Source: Pollenia angustigena
Taxonomy: Eukaryota; Arthropoda; Insecta; Diptera; Polleniidae
Assembly: GCA_930367215.1 (NCBI GenBank)
Contig: OV884057.1
Coordinates: forward strand, 108,649,284-108,713,283
Length of the DNA stretch: 64,000 nucleotides
Reading direction: 5' to 3'
A model generated the notes under the pieces. The model had not been told where the DNA came from. It worked only from the letters and a program-made list of their open reading frames with translations, and ran no database searches. Of this stretch, positions 32,256 through 43,834 are shown one piece after another; position 1 is the first letter of the stretch, and every line of letters starts with the position of its first letter. The translations under genes were made by a program, and so were the position numbers.

Positions 32256-33509
32256 CAGGGATGATATATGAGAAACCCATTATCGTACCAACGAACTTTT
32301 AAAATCGTACTTTTTGGCCCCAATAGTACTAAATCTTTTTTTATAGATAGCAAAAAAAAATCATTAATTATACATAATAATAGGGTGGTAAAATTTTTTC
32401 GCGTCAAAAGCACATCGCAATTCTTGTTCTATAAGTCAATCCAAGAAACCATAGGTCAAAAATGAATTTCGAGTCCCGGGTTTTTTAAAACACATAGTTA
32501 GTTTTCTAAAATATTCAAGAATAGAGGCAAACAAATTGTATTTGGTCTAGCCAGACCTGTACCATGCGCTTTTTAGGGCCGAGAAACCCATTTAGTTTTA
32601 TTTTCGATTGCCGCCAGAGAGCGTTTTCGTACATTTTTTAGAATTTATCGTTTTTTTTTTGTGGAGAATTGACAAATATTTCTCAAAATGCAATCTCGAA
32701 TTTTAACCGAAAATAAAATTTTTAAGCGTTCTTTAAATATGTGCATACGAGAATCTTCGGTTTGCATTTCCAAATTTGTTGTGTTTACAATTTTCAATAT
32801 GTACTGCAGAAACAGGAAAGGAGTAGAAAGTCCGATTATAATAATATTTAATTTAGCGCTCGTAAAACTCCTTCAAAATAATTCGGAGTAAAAGAATAAT
32901 GGAGTAGGCTCCCACTGTTCCAAAATTCAGTTGGTTACTTCTTGACGTGACAACCATCTTGTTGACGAATATTTGAAAATATTATGAATTCGTTGCAAAA
33001 TAATCTTGAATTGAGAGATAGTCGTCTTTTGTAAAACTTTGCAGAAGTGGTTTTCCTATATCTTTTAAAAACTTGTCAATATCATCAGAAAATGCACACC
33101 TATATGCTGCCGCTGATACTAAATTTAGAATGTGGCATAAGCAATCGTTCAATGAAGAAGTGCACAAATCTATTCACAAAAGCGGAGTTCAGTGTTTGGT
33201 GCAAATGGTCTTGCAAAAGAGCAAAATATCACAGCTGTTTTGTTAAACCCAACAACAAAAAATAGAGTTTCCCTTAGATTTCATAAAAAAAGCTACGACA
33301 TTTTGCATTTTCGCAAGATTATTTGCATCAAACACTAAACTCCGCTTATATTAATTGGAGTTGTCATTTTATATCAATTATAAATATCAATATATCAATT
33401 GAAAAATTTGGTTATATGTAGTACCAAATGAGTCCCGGGGGTACCATCGTACTTTTTAGTTTTGAATTGTACCAAAAAAAGTACAATTGTACCAACTTTA
33501 TCAACCCTG
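32256..33509. mobile_element. hAT element CAGGGWTGATA, TSD AGTGAGAT
   Basis: The ends CAGGGATGATATATGAG and (reverse complement) CAGGGTTGATAAAGTTGG have exact AGTGAGAT flanks (32248-32255, 33510-33517). Subterminal GTACTTTTTGG-type repeats are present. A minus frame at 32982-33167 includes CLCHILNLVSAAAYR, similar to the conserved Cys-His-Leu-Asn-Leu block of hAT transposases. That suggests it derives from a coding element, but most of the transposase is gone. Confidence 0.85.
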
Positions 33510-33917
33510 AGTGAGATATTTAAAATATATGGGTTAAAAACATTTGCAACACTTCTTTCTCTTACGCCCTAAAGGCTCAGTTAGGCGAACGTTGCTATAC
33601 CGTATCTGTACTGTATCCATCAGCTGTTCGCTTTTTGTTATATGAAAACCAATACAAAAGCTTACCGAAATGCAATGTACCGTAGTTGCAACGAACCAAT
33701 CCGTATAAAATAGAATTTCATGCCGTTGTTACGTGACATTTGTAAGACAGTGATGGGCGGCTTGTATGTTACATTGAATGCGGGTAATTTTGCTCTTTTT
33801 TGTTGGTACTTTTTTCAGTATATCTATGGAATTGCGACAAAACAACTTACAATACAACATATTTCCAAATATACATATGTTTAGATGTTTAAAATAAACA
33901 AATGCATATACACATTA

Positions 33918-36336
33918 AGCTTAGTCTAGACGATATGTTGAATCAGCAAATGTATGCTTATACTCATTTGCTTAAAAATAATAACAAATGTCTCTATCAG
34001 CATATGCAATATGCTAGGTGTCTAGACGATATGCTGAAAATACCAAATTTTTCAAATTCATCATATGCTAGCAAATGATACTTCAACAAATAAGTTAGCA
34101 TACAATTTTTGTGTCTACACGATATGTTGAATTTCGTATGTTGTTATGTGTGTTGAGTAAGGAGAACATTTGTTTAAAAATTAAAAATTCATTTGACAAT
34201 TCTCTTTTTTTTATTATTTTATTTAAAATTTGTTATCAATTATCGCCTTTATTGCAAAAATTAATAGTTTTAGTGTAATTAACACTTAAAAAGTAAGAGT
34301 GCTTTATTGGGCTTGGTCAAATCCACAAAAAATTAAAATATTTAAGGACTGGATTGATCTTAAAATTATTAGTAAAGTCTAACAGTTATTTAATTTATTT
34401 CAGTTCTACCCCTATGGTAAACTATGTGAGGACCAGCAGAATGTTTTATGGATTTATTTGATACCCACACCACTATAGTGTCTGTAACACCTAAAAATAA
34501 TGGTCCTATAATAGTCGTTTAGTATACCGATCGACTCAATCGCTATCTGAGTCGATATAAGGATGTCCGTCCGGCCGGCTGGCTGGCTGTCCACTTTGTA
34601 GTGCGCAAAGTACTTGTCGCAATAATTTGATGAAATTTGGTACATTGGCTCTTATTATTTATTGTAATTAAACGATGAGGAACGGTCCATAATATCTCAA
34701 AGATCCCATAAAAACGTCCTTCCGAATAAGAGTCTTTGCGCTCATAAACCATGTTCTATGTTGGTATTAAGACTAAATCTTGGTCAAAAAGTTTTATAGT
34801 AAATCTATTGTTCCCATACAAATACCACTCCCAAAAATATATCCAATACCATAACGTCCTTAAAAATGTTGATCGATTGAGTAATTTTTAGTATTAAAAA
34901 CATAAATAAGACTAAATTTTAATACAAAACACTTGTATGTTTCAACCGTTTTAAAGTCCCGCTTTCTACGGGAGCTATAGTGAGTTTTTTTTTGCCGATT
35001 ATCACAAAATTGCATCGTGTTATTTCTAGCCACTTAAAGCTAAATTGGACTATATTTTTCCACATTTAAATGATTTCCCAGAGTGGGCTTTATACGGAGC
35101 CTATGATAAATTGTGGGCCGATCTTCTCCAAATTTAGTTATGTGATTTCTAGTTTTATGAAAATATGACCGACCAAATTTTACTATAATAGCGTTATTCG
35201 GTACGTCTTAGGCATATTTAAGTACTTCCGAGAATGGATTTAACATGGGGCCTATGGTAAATTATGGATCGATCATCTTAGTGTAATATCTAGTCATAGA
35301 AAGTTCTTGCAAAATTAAATAGCAATCGGTTCATTCTGTTGCGAATTTTTGTTAGTTTCTTTAACAGAAATATCAATTTTAAAAGAAGAAAATTTACTCA
35401 GCTGAGCGAAGTCGTTGCTTGATATACCATTAAATTAAAAACCCTTATGTCCAGTCGAAGACCGGCAGTAAGGAAAAAATGTATTAAGCAAAGCTGATGT
35501 TTGGCATACCATATAGTTAGTACCTATATTGAAGCAATTACATAAAGTATATTAAATATTACCACATGTGTACTAAAACCTAATATATTAAACAAAAAGA
35601 TTTATTAGAATATAAATGGTTATTTTTAATAGCTTCAGAATTTTATACGCTCCTGTACCATGCATTATATTATATGAAAGCTAGAAGATTTATCTAGAAA
35701 ATATTATATGTATGTATGTATGTAGTAACTAAAAATATTTTTTGAAATATGGGTTTTAATGGGTTAATAATTCGGCATGTTTTATATACCACGTGAAAGG
35801 TATTTGGAAACACGCTTCAGCGCTACCCATATTGCTGAGATCAAATTTATACTTCAAGAGATATTGGTTAAGAATTTTTCAACTTTTATGATCTATATCT
35901 CTAAAACAAAGTTCGTTGACCAACATTTTTATTTTCAAAGCACTTCTAAATGCAATTTTTTGTTTGCCGATGAGCTAGAAATCTTGATAAGTTTCGGGGT
36001 TATATACAAAATTAAACAAGTAATTGAAAGAATACCAATTTTTATCTATTTTATATGCTACCAAATTTACCGTATGCTGAAAAGCTTGCATACGACTTTC
36101 AACAAATAACATATTTGTCAACATACGTAGAAAATTTGTTGAAAAGTAAAAATATTGTGTCTAGACGATATGCTATAATTGTGAACAAACGTTTGCTGAC
36201 TTCGTTAACAAATGCCTGTCATATGTTAGTAAGCATACGTTTGTTGAAAAAATTTGGTGTCTGCACGATATGTTGGCGCTGAAAGCAAATTTTTCAACAT
36301 AAATTTGCTGATTCAACATATCGTGTAGACTTAGCT
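33918..36336. mobile_element. Element C, AGCTTAGTCTAGACGATATG ends, TSD TTA
   Basis: The inverted ends AGCTTAGTCTAGACGATATG and AGCTAAGTCTACACGATATG are flanked by TTA at 33915-33917 and 36337-36339. TTA is exactly what the junction of B's TSD and terminus (CAT-TAGAC) supplies. GTCTAGACGATATG motifs recur near both ends (34020, 34120, 36160, 36265). The interior carries dispersed-repeat text and an anonymous 110-residue frame (35777-36109). Confidence 0.82.
35777..36109 (+). other. Unrecognised 110-codon frame in element C
   Basis: It is rich in Phe/Ile/Lys, which suits AT-rich composition, with no domain I recognise. It may be chance or a decayed transposase segment. Confidence 0.15.
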
Positions 36337-36702
36337 TTAGACTGGTCGCAATTTTTTTTTCCAATTTAATTGTTTGCGCTGCTTAAAATATGAGGTTTGG
36401 TGTAAGAAATCATGATCTAATTTTTCAGGTCAATCCGACGGTGCCTAGCCGTGCCGGGTGGGGCCCAAAGTTCCCCATATTATAAAAAAAAACATCTTTT
36501 CTATCAGATCTTTATAGTTATACAAGTTGAAAATCCGAAAATCAAAAATATGGCTTCGTTACGATCTTCCGCAGAGAAATTACTTAAATTGTGACAAATT
36601 TCAGCTTCCTTTGTCATCAGATGGCTTCAGAAAGTTGCGGAATAGGACATACATGCAAACATCCTGACATACTAATAAATTATATATTGTATAGATAGAT
36701 TA

Positions 36703-38420
36703 ACATATGTTCGCGCAACTCAAAAACGCTTTAGCTTATTGAAAAACTAAAAAAACCGATATTCCGCAATAAAATTTACTTTAATGGCCATTTTCTCAAT
36801 GTATCGACAAACTGCCTGTTACTTAATGTCAACATAAATTTATTGGACCGATAAACTGTCCGTTAACGATTTTGGGTTTCTCAATATACCGACAAAAAAC
36901 ATTGTTTTCAGCTGGCAACGCCACTCAAAATACATGTAAAAGTTGGGAGTCAGCTGATTGAATTTATCTGTACGGCAAATAAAAGGAAAATAAATAATTG
37001 GCAGATGAGTGCCGGTTAGCTTTGCGATAAAATCGAAGCAAATGAGACATTGAGAAAACCAAATTTCTTTAATGTGCAGTTTTTCGTTGGGAAAAAAGAT
37101 AATTGCCTAATGAGAAAATGGCCATAAGAAAGTTGAAACTTTTTTCTTTATGTTGGCTTTGGTTTTCGAGATATACCGTTATTTCGAAAATTAAGGAGGT
37201 TGCACAACATATGTTCGCGTAACTCAAAAACGCTTTAGTTTATTGAAAAACTAAAAAAAACCAAAATTCCGCAATAAAATTTACTTTAAGAAAGTTGAAA
37301 ATTTTTTCTTTATGTTGGCTTCGGTTTTCGAGATATACCGTTATTTCGAAAATTAAGGAGGTTGCACAACATATGTTCGCGTAACTCAAAAACGCTTTAG
37401 TTTATTGAAAAACTAAAAATAACCGAAATTCCGCAATAAAATTTACTTTAAGAAAGTTGAAACTTTTTTCTTTATGTTGGCTTTGGTTTTCGAGATATAC
37501 CGTTATTTCGAAAATTAAGGAGGTTGCACAACATATGTTCGCGTAACTCAAAAACGCTTAAGTTTATTGAAAAACTAAAAATAACCGAAATTCCGCAATA
37601 AAATTTACTTTAAGAAAGTTGAAACTTTTTTCTTTATGTTGGCTTTGGTTTTCGAGATATACCGTTATTTCGAAAATTAAGGAGGTTGCACAACATATGT
37701 TCGCGTAACTCAAAAACGCTTTAGTTTATTGAAAAACTAAAAAAAACCAAAATTCCGCAATAAAATTTACTTTAAGAAAGTTGAAAATTTTTTCTTTATG
37801 TTGGCTTCGGTTTTCGAGATATACCGTTATTTCGAAAATTAAGGAGGTTGCACAACATATGTTCGCGTAACTCAAAAACGCTTTAGTTTATTGAAAAACT
37901 AAAAAAACCCGAAATTCCGCAATAAAATTTACTTTAAGAAAGTTGGAACTTTTTTCTTTATGTTGGCTTTGGTTTTCGAGATATACCGTTATTTCGAAAA
38001 TTAAGGAGGTTGCACAACATATGTTCGCGTAACTCAAAAACGCTTTAGTTTATTGAAAAACTAAAAAAAACCAAAATTCCTCAATAAAATTTACTTTAAG
38101 AAAGTTGAAACTTTTTTCTTTATGTTGGCTTTGGTTTTCGAGATATACCGTTATTTCGAAAATTAAGGAGGTTGCACAACATATGTTCGCGTTACTCAAA
38201 AACGCTTTCGTTTATTGAAAAACTAAAAAAAACCGAAATTCCGCAATAAAATTTACTTTAAGAAAGTTGGAACTTTTTTCTTTATGTTGGCTTTGGTTTT
38301 CGAGATATACCGTTATTTCGAAAATTAAGGAGGTTGCACAACATATGTTCGCGTAACTCAAAAACGCTTTAGTTTATTGAAAAACTAAAAAAACCGAAAT
38401 TCCGCAATAAAATTTACCAA
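36703..38420 (+). repeat. 162-bp tandem array, about 8.5 copies
   Basis: The marker ACATATGTTCGCG recurs at 36703, 37207, 37369, 37531, 37693, 37855, 38017, 38179 and 38341. Spacing is exactly 162 bp except the first interval, which holds a 340-bp MITE plus 3-bp TSD. The unit includes GGTTTTCGAGATATACCG and AAGGAGGTTGCACAAC. Two variant types (TTGGCTTTGG / TTGGCTTCGG) intermingle. The last unit is partial. Confidence 0.95.
36785..37124. mobile_element. TWA-target MITE TGGCCATTTTCTCA in the first array unit, TSD TAA
   Basis: The ends TGGCCATTTTCTCA / TGAGAAAATGGCCA are flanked by TAA at 36782-36784 and 37125-37127. All other array units show the empty site ACTTTAAGAAAG, so this insertion happened in one unit only. 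Confidence 0.88.
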
Positions 38421-39731
38421 ACCTCATATTTTAAGCAGCGCAAACAATTAAATTTAAAAAAAAAAATCCCATACAAGATGCGACCAGTCTAATACACATA
38501 CAATGGAAATGTGAAACATATACAAGACTTTAAATGGTATCAAAACCTTGTTTGGTGTATGCACATTTACAATATATGTATGCTAAAAATTTATACATGC
38601 TAAAATACAAGTTTATTTATTGTAAGTCTATAATAAAAATATTAAATTATTAAAATTTTTTACATACCCAAAATACTGTTTTAATACCATTTAAATCACG
38701 TAGTACCTTTTCTGCACAACGGTCACCATTTGAGCATTTTTGATTCCCATCACTGTGTGTTTTGTTTTATGTATACTATTGCTTTTTGCTTATGTATGGG
38801 AAAACATATGACACGTTTTTAAACGTTCTATAAGTGCACCAACGTGCTTACAGTACGGTGCGGTACATTACGGGTACAGCAACGTTCGCCTAACTGAGCC
38901 TTAATTGTGCAAAACGCAACGCAATGCCGAAAATAACATTGAAAGCAAAAACAATGTAAAAAATTTGTCAAAATTTTGTTGTTGCTTTCTACAGAAATAC
39001 ATATTGCGTTTCAAAATTATCAACGCCACAAGATATGCAGGGTTTAAAATTGAAAAATTCAATATAAATTTCTATAGAAAACAAACAAAAATTATGAAAT
39101 ATTTTCGACGTAGATGATCATCGCATTTATTTTGAAAAAGTGCTTTTTTCAATCTGGGCGTTGTTGTTTCAAACATGTATCTACAAGTTGGTAAATTCTG
39201 TGCGGCGCACAGTGGGAAATTTTACGAGAAGGCGGTCAAAATTCCATAACTTTTGACTGGATCGGTATTTTTTTATGCGATTTTTTTGCTCGATAGGTGC
39301 GATGTTAGGCTTTAATTTGCACTATAAAACGTAAAATTCGACTGATAGGAGCAAATGTTATGGGGAGTTCAAAATGCATTTTCAGTTTTTTGTTGAGTTT
39401 CGGTGTAAAAGTTGAATATTTCAAATATGATTTTTTTATAATTTATCATTATTTCTCTTGTATTTTACAACTGATACTTATTTTTTTATTGTCGAACTTA
39501 GATCCTGTCAGAAAATGCCAACATTTGGCCCCTGTAAATTTTTTAGTCCCAATATTCACAGGGGCCAAAGGTTGGCTTTTTTGGGACGAGACGAGTTGTT
39601 ATAAGGATACAACTGAAAAGGAATATTTTGAAAAATGCCCAAATAGCATTCTTGGCTATCGATAACATTTTAGGTAATTCAACTTTTATTTTTTGTTTGA
39701 GATGTATGTGTATTTTATTTTTATATATTAA

Positions 39732-40224
39732 CTAGCTTAACCCGGTGAGCTTCGCTACACTTCTTTAACCACTTCTTGAAATGAGAGATATTTAATATAT
39801 ACATCCTATGGGAGGTATTTCCCCCCTGCGCCTACCCGCTTTATTTTTTTTCTCAAAAGTGTGGTATACCATAAGAGTGACTTCTACAAAGTTTGAACAT
39901 TCTTACTATAACAATTCTTAAGATATGCGATATTAAACATTGGCGTCCTATGGGGATGACACTTCCCCCGCTGCAATTTTATTTCAATTTTGGGGCTCAG
40001 TAGATCCTACTACAAAAAGTTCAGCAAAATGCGTCCAGCGGCTCTTAAGATATGCGATAATTAATATTGGCATCCTATGGGGGGTACCAATTCCCCTGTC
40101 CCTATCAAAAAAATAAGTAGCCTATTTTATTTTTAGGGCTCACGTGATGTTCAGTAGTTTCGTAGTCTATAAGCCAACAAACAAACAAACATACAAACAT
40201 TTTTCATTTTTGTATATATATAGA
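39732..40224 (-). mobile_element. Helitron-like element in Transib copy 2 (uninterrupted)
   Basis: On the minus strand it runs from TCTATATATATACA (40224 downward) to AAGCTAG (39732), 493 bp, between host A and T. The hairpin before the CTAG end is preserved. It serves as the empty site for the jockey LINE. Confidence 0.8.
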
Positions 40225-40508
40225 TGCTCGCGGAAGAATCTGTAGTCTTTGTTCCTTTTTTCTTGCGCTTCTTCAGATAGATCTCCAACTGGTAGCATAT
40301 TGTGTTGAAATATTTGTTCCCCATGGTATAAAATTTTATGAACTGTGGTTGGCATATGTCTCCAAGAGTATTTTTTGTTATAAAGAATTGCTGTTTCATT
40401 TGCATACTGGCCAAATTTTTTTGCATTTATCTTTCTGCTACATGATATAACTTGTAAAATGATCTGGAATCGTCTTATTAATTCAAAATGTACTCCTGTG
40501 ATAATTTA
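40222..40508 (-). pseudogene. RAG1/Transib-like C-terminal fragment, copy 2
   Basis: It has the same frame as 20508-20789 (MPTTVHKILYHGEQIF, LSEEAQEKRNKDYRFFREH) and is cut at the same residue by the Helitron-like element. The minus frame 40151-40426 beginning MQKNLASMQ is a different, non-coding frame of the same DNA. Confidence 0.62.
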
Positions 40509-41302
40509 TGTGGCCTGAACTGCTTTATTTGTCGAAAATTCTTTAAGACTCATCTTCTTTAATTTCAGTAATGTGTCCTTGCAGGACTTATTTTTTTAAC
40601 CGAATATCTTACTTTGGGTCACAGAAATTGCTGTAGTTCGCAAGGTCGTGCCCAGACGTGTGTACAATGGGGTATAGAAATGTAGGTTAGATTCTGGACT
40701 ACAAGAGAGTATAGATTTTTTTTTTGACGCGTTTTGACGGGCAGAACTTATGCTCTATAAAGTCGGAAATTTCCGAGAAATTTTGACATTAAAAAAAAAA
40801 AAAAAATTAAATAGTTCTAGAGGTCGCAGAGTTTAATGCTTTAAACCACGTGTAGTTGATAAAATAAACTAATTCACAAAACTTATTCTGTCAAAAAATC
40901 TTAAAAAACAAAAAAGTTATGAGCATTTCAACTTCAAAAATTTACTCAGAAATTCAAAACTATAACCAAATATTGAGAAAGTCCATTTCGGACCACCCTG
41001 TTCTCAATGAAATAGTTGAAATAGAGTTGAAATTTTTTGGCTCCCGAGGTTCACTAGTATTTACTTTCACATGAATAAAAAAATTTTAAGATCGGAGAAC
41101 ATAAAAAAAAATAATTTTGGCCGCCTTCTCAAAATATGAACCAGTGTGCGGCGTTAAAGAACGATAAAATCAGGTAGGTCCAGAAAAACAATAATGGGCT
41201 TGACCCCAGTTTAGTCTTGGCTTTAAACTATGATGTCTGGTTGGCTTTTGCAAATACTCATACACATATCATATTGTAATGTTGACATCAGCGTTAAAAG
41301 AT

Positions 41303-41404
41303 TGGGCACGTTCATAAGACATAACTGTAGCGCAACATTTGATAAAAACATATACGAAAAACAACCAACAGTTGCGCAAGTGTTACGTCTTATGAATGTG
41401 CCCA
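41303..41404. mobile_element. Small MITE TGGGCACRTTCATAAGAC
   Basis: A 102-bp foldback with ends TGGGCACGTTCATAAGACAT and (reverse complement) TGGGCACATTCATAAGACGT. The target duplication is unclear. Opposite-strand frames here are palindrome artefacts. Confidence 0.65.
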
Positions 41405-42190
41405 TTTACACGCTAATCGCTTAAACCAAGGACTCAACTCTTTGCTTCAAGGACAAATCGAGTGTCGCCTTCCTGTGGAAAGCTGGATACTATTTGAACG
41501 TTAAATTTAAAATCTCCCAATCTGCTTCTAAAACGGTTTTAGTTAAAATTTTTAACTGTAATTGTAATTGTTTGCCACTTCAAACAACAGTGTCGAAAAA
41601 ACTTCACTAAATATTTAAAACTAAAAATATTTAGTGCGATAACTTGTTTTCTCATCGCGAAATATTATATTTCTTGGTGTGTTTATGAGGCCACACGGAA
41701 AGGTCATAAATTTACATAAATGTTGTTACATATTTCCAAAAAGTTATACACCTAATGCTCAAAATTTGGAAAACCCTTAATGGAAATAAGACAATGATCT
41801 TTGAAACATAATATGTAACTGTAAGGACTAACGTTTTTTTTTTTTCTTAAATGAATCCTTTTCATTGCAATTGCAACATAAATAATTTTTAATACGTTGT
41901 ATTGTATTGCGGTAAAGAGGACATTCGTAAAATAATGGAAAGTGCTTTTTTGCATTGTTTAAATTTGTAACAGCCTACCACAACTACACACATTTACATC
42001 TTCAATAGCATTTCTTCTCAACTTTAAATTTTTTTCTTAAATGTCTGGATTATTAAACTTATGGCATAAGTTTTAAATATTTAGTGTAGCAAGTAAAAAC
42101 CTTGTCAACAAATCAACCCATAACCGCCGAAAAATCATAACCAGCAAAATCAAAATTTTACAGGAGAAGCCTTTTTTAAATAACTTCGCT
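41405..42190. other. Intergenic sequence, nothing recognised
   Basis: A fragment at 42143-42180 (AAAATTTTACAGGAGAAG) resembles the interior of the MITE at 4160-4402. Confidence 0.4.
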
Positions 42191-42254
42191 TTAAATGGTA
42201 ATATTAGAGAAATCCATCAAGATATATCCCAAAGTCAATATGTAGCAATACAAT

Positions 42255-43246
42255 TTGTGCCATTTAGTATCGTATAATGTAGCAAACCTAGCAAAATCTT
42301 TAAATTTTAGTAATTTCATAACTTATTTAAATAAATTTGATATATTTTTCCTTTTGGAAACACATGTCATTGAAGAAAAACAAAAAATGTTCGAATTGTA
42401 CTTTAAAAATTATAGTCTTCAATGGATTTCAACAACAAAAACTCAAACCGCTGGGCGGGCAAGTGGTGGTTGCTTGTTTGGTCACAGAAAAGTGCCTCAA
42501 AGAGCATATACATTAAAATTTGCAAGTATTTTTAATAATCTGGTATTAACTGCTAAAATCAATGGTAATCTGTTTTATTTCATACCAAGATATTTGAATT
42601 GCACGAACTTGGGTAATGATTTTGAAGAATTTCAAAAGTTTATTCAGAAACTTAGTCCTACAAATTTTTGTATAGTCGGTGATCTGAATGCCAGAATGGC
42701 TGAAGAACAAGTATTGGACGCTAAAATTTTAAAGGATTCGCCTAATATTCGTAAAGTCCGAAGTTCAAAAGACAAAACATTTAATAGTGAAGGAAGAAAA
42801 TTAATAAATTTGATGGAAAGCGTGGGTGGTATTGTTCTAAATGGACGGACTACAAGCGATGCTAGGGGGAATACAGTTATTGATTATTGTATATGTTCAT
42901 ACAGTTTTCTACAATTTGTTGAGGATTTTTATATATTTTTTAAACCATATTCTGATCATATGCCGCTATGTTTGAAATTTAAAGCTGCTAATCATGACGC
43001 TAGTAGAATCAAAAATCCGCTACAAAGGTTACGGTGGAATACTAAGTATGCTGACACATATAGGGAAAATTTAAGTCGTCTTACTTGTAACGTTGATCTA
43101 CAATCAAGTATTTTGGTAGATGATTTGATTTTGACTGTTACAAGTAAAATAAAGGAAGCAAATGTCTCACTACCTAAAAACCCGTTTTTTGAACCTAAAT
43201 CTGAGTTCATACGGCTCATAAGAAAGCAAGACGTAAAGCAGTACAT
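42255..43246 (+). pseudogene. LINE AP-like endonuclease domain
   Basis: The domain starts near SYNVANLAKS and shows LLETHV (catalytic Glu), ASGGCLFG, FCIVGDLNARM (Asp/Asn), GNTVIDYCIC and YSDHMPLCL (terminal Asp-His). These are the landmarks of exonuclease-endonuclease-phosphatase LINE endonucleases. The first codon is not ATG, so the true start is unknown. The frame runs on into the hAT insertion at 43247; the last residues shown by a naive translation belong to that insertion. Confidence 0.88.
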
Positions 43247-43690
43247 TAGGGCGAGTCGATTTTTGTTTTTGAAAATCGTATAGCAAAAACGTAATCTACA
43301 TAAAATTCTAAGAAAATTCTCCGAAGAAGCCATGGGTCTAAAATAAAATCCTAATCCGCGCCTCTCGACTTGAAAATTTATATGCCCGCCTTTGCAAAAA
43401 AAAATTTTTTTTTGAAGAAATAGCTTTTTCCAAAAAGAATTCGAATTTTTTGAATAAAATTGTTTAGTAAGGAAGTTCTTTTGCACTTTATATTTTTTTA
43501 AACTCAAAATTTTTTTTAATAAAAAAAAATTTTCACCCAAGTAAAAAATGTTCAAGTCGAGAGGCGCGGATTAGAATTTTATTTTAGACCCATGGCTTCT
43601 TCGGAGAATTTTCTTAGAATTTTATGTAGATTACGTTTTTGATATACGATTTTAAACTTTTTTTTCATCCATACAAATCGACCCGCCCTA
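43247..43690. mobile_element. hAT foldback TAGGGCGRGTCGATTT, TSD CAGTACAT
   Basis: Long inverted arms of about 130 bp (TAGGGCGAGTCGATTTTTG / TAGGGCGGGTCGATTTGTA...) surround a short AT-rich centre. Exact CAGTACAT flanks lie at 43239-43246 and 43691-43698. The minus frames 42992-43555 and 43579-43761 are artefacts of this foldback. Confidence 0.9.
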
Positions 43691-43834
43691 CAGTACATGC
43701 ATCTGTGTACTCGTTTCTTTTCCCCTCGTCCCTCTCGCCAATAAAGTAGCAATCTTGTCAATAAGACATGAGCCGTATGAACACAGACTAAGCAAAAATG
43801 GTTTGACTGGAAATGTGCTCGATATCGTAAATGT

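Larger units (their letters stand above)
33916..38491. mobile_element. Element B, hAT-like, TSD ATACACAT, containing a tandem array
   Basis: Its long inverted ends begin TAGACTGGTCGCA and continue through TGTTTGCGCTGCTTAAAATA (36339-36400 and 38418-38491). ATACACAT lies on both sides (33908-33915, 38492-38499), and A' has ATATACAT once, consistent with the pre-insertion site. Element C later inserted two bases inside the left end. The middle is filled by 162-bp tandem repeats. Confidence 0.82.
33573..38901 (+). mobile_element. Element A, PIF/Harbinger-like, TSD TAA, with nested B and C
   Basis: The ends AGGCTCAGTTAGGCGAACGT (left) and the same sequence in reverse complement (right) are flanked by TAA at 33570-33572 and 38902-38904. 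Without B it is about 745 bp. The flanks match the MITE family at 15494-15772, so A apparently inserted into one of those at its GCCCTAATTG end. No transposase is present. The truncated relative A' at 2046-4472 lacks B and C. Confidence 0.8.
39208..41148 (-). mobile_element. Transib-like element, copy 2, TSD CGGCG
   Basis: It is the reverse-oriented relative of 19867-26382 without the jockey insertion, 1941 bp. The plus-strand left end is CACAGTGGGAAATTTT and the right end (reverse complement) CACACTGGTTCATATT. CGGCG flanks lie at 39203-39207 and 41149-41153. Outer flanks differ from those of copy 1, so the insertion is independent. It carries small internal differences, including an extra CACAGGGGCC-containing segment at about 39540-39590. 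Confidence 0.88.

Noticed and set aside
36703..38420. CRISPR-like regular repeats
   Set aside because: Units are contiguous 162-bp tandem repeats without spacers, inside a eukaryotic transposon.
39360..39665. 101-codon plus-strand frame in Transib copy 2
   Set aside because: It lies antisense to and beyond the transposase remnant, is mirrored by 26006-26410 in copy 1, and reads AT-rich non-coding sequence.
42992..43555. 187-codon minus-strand frame
   Set aside because: It runs antisense through the LINE endonuclease into the hAT foldback; it exists because of the palindrome.
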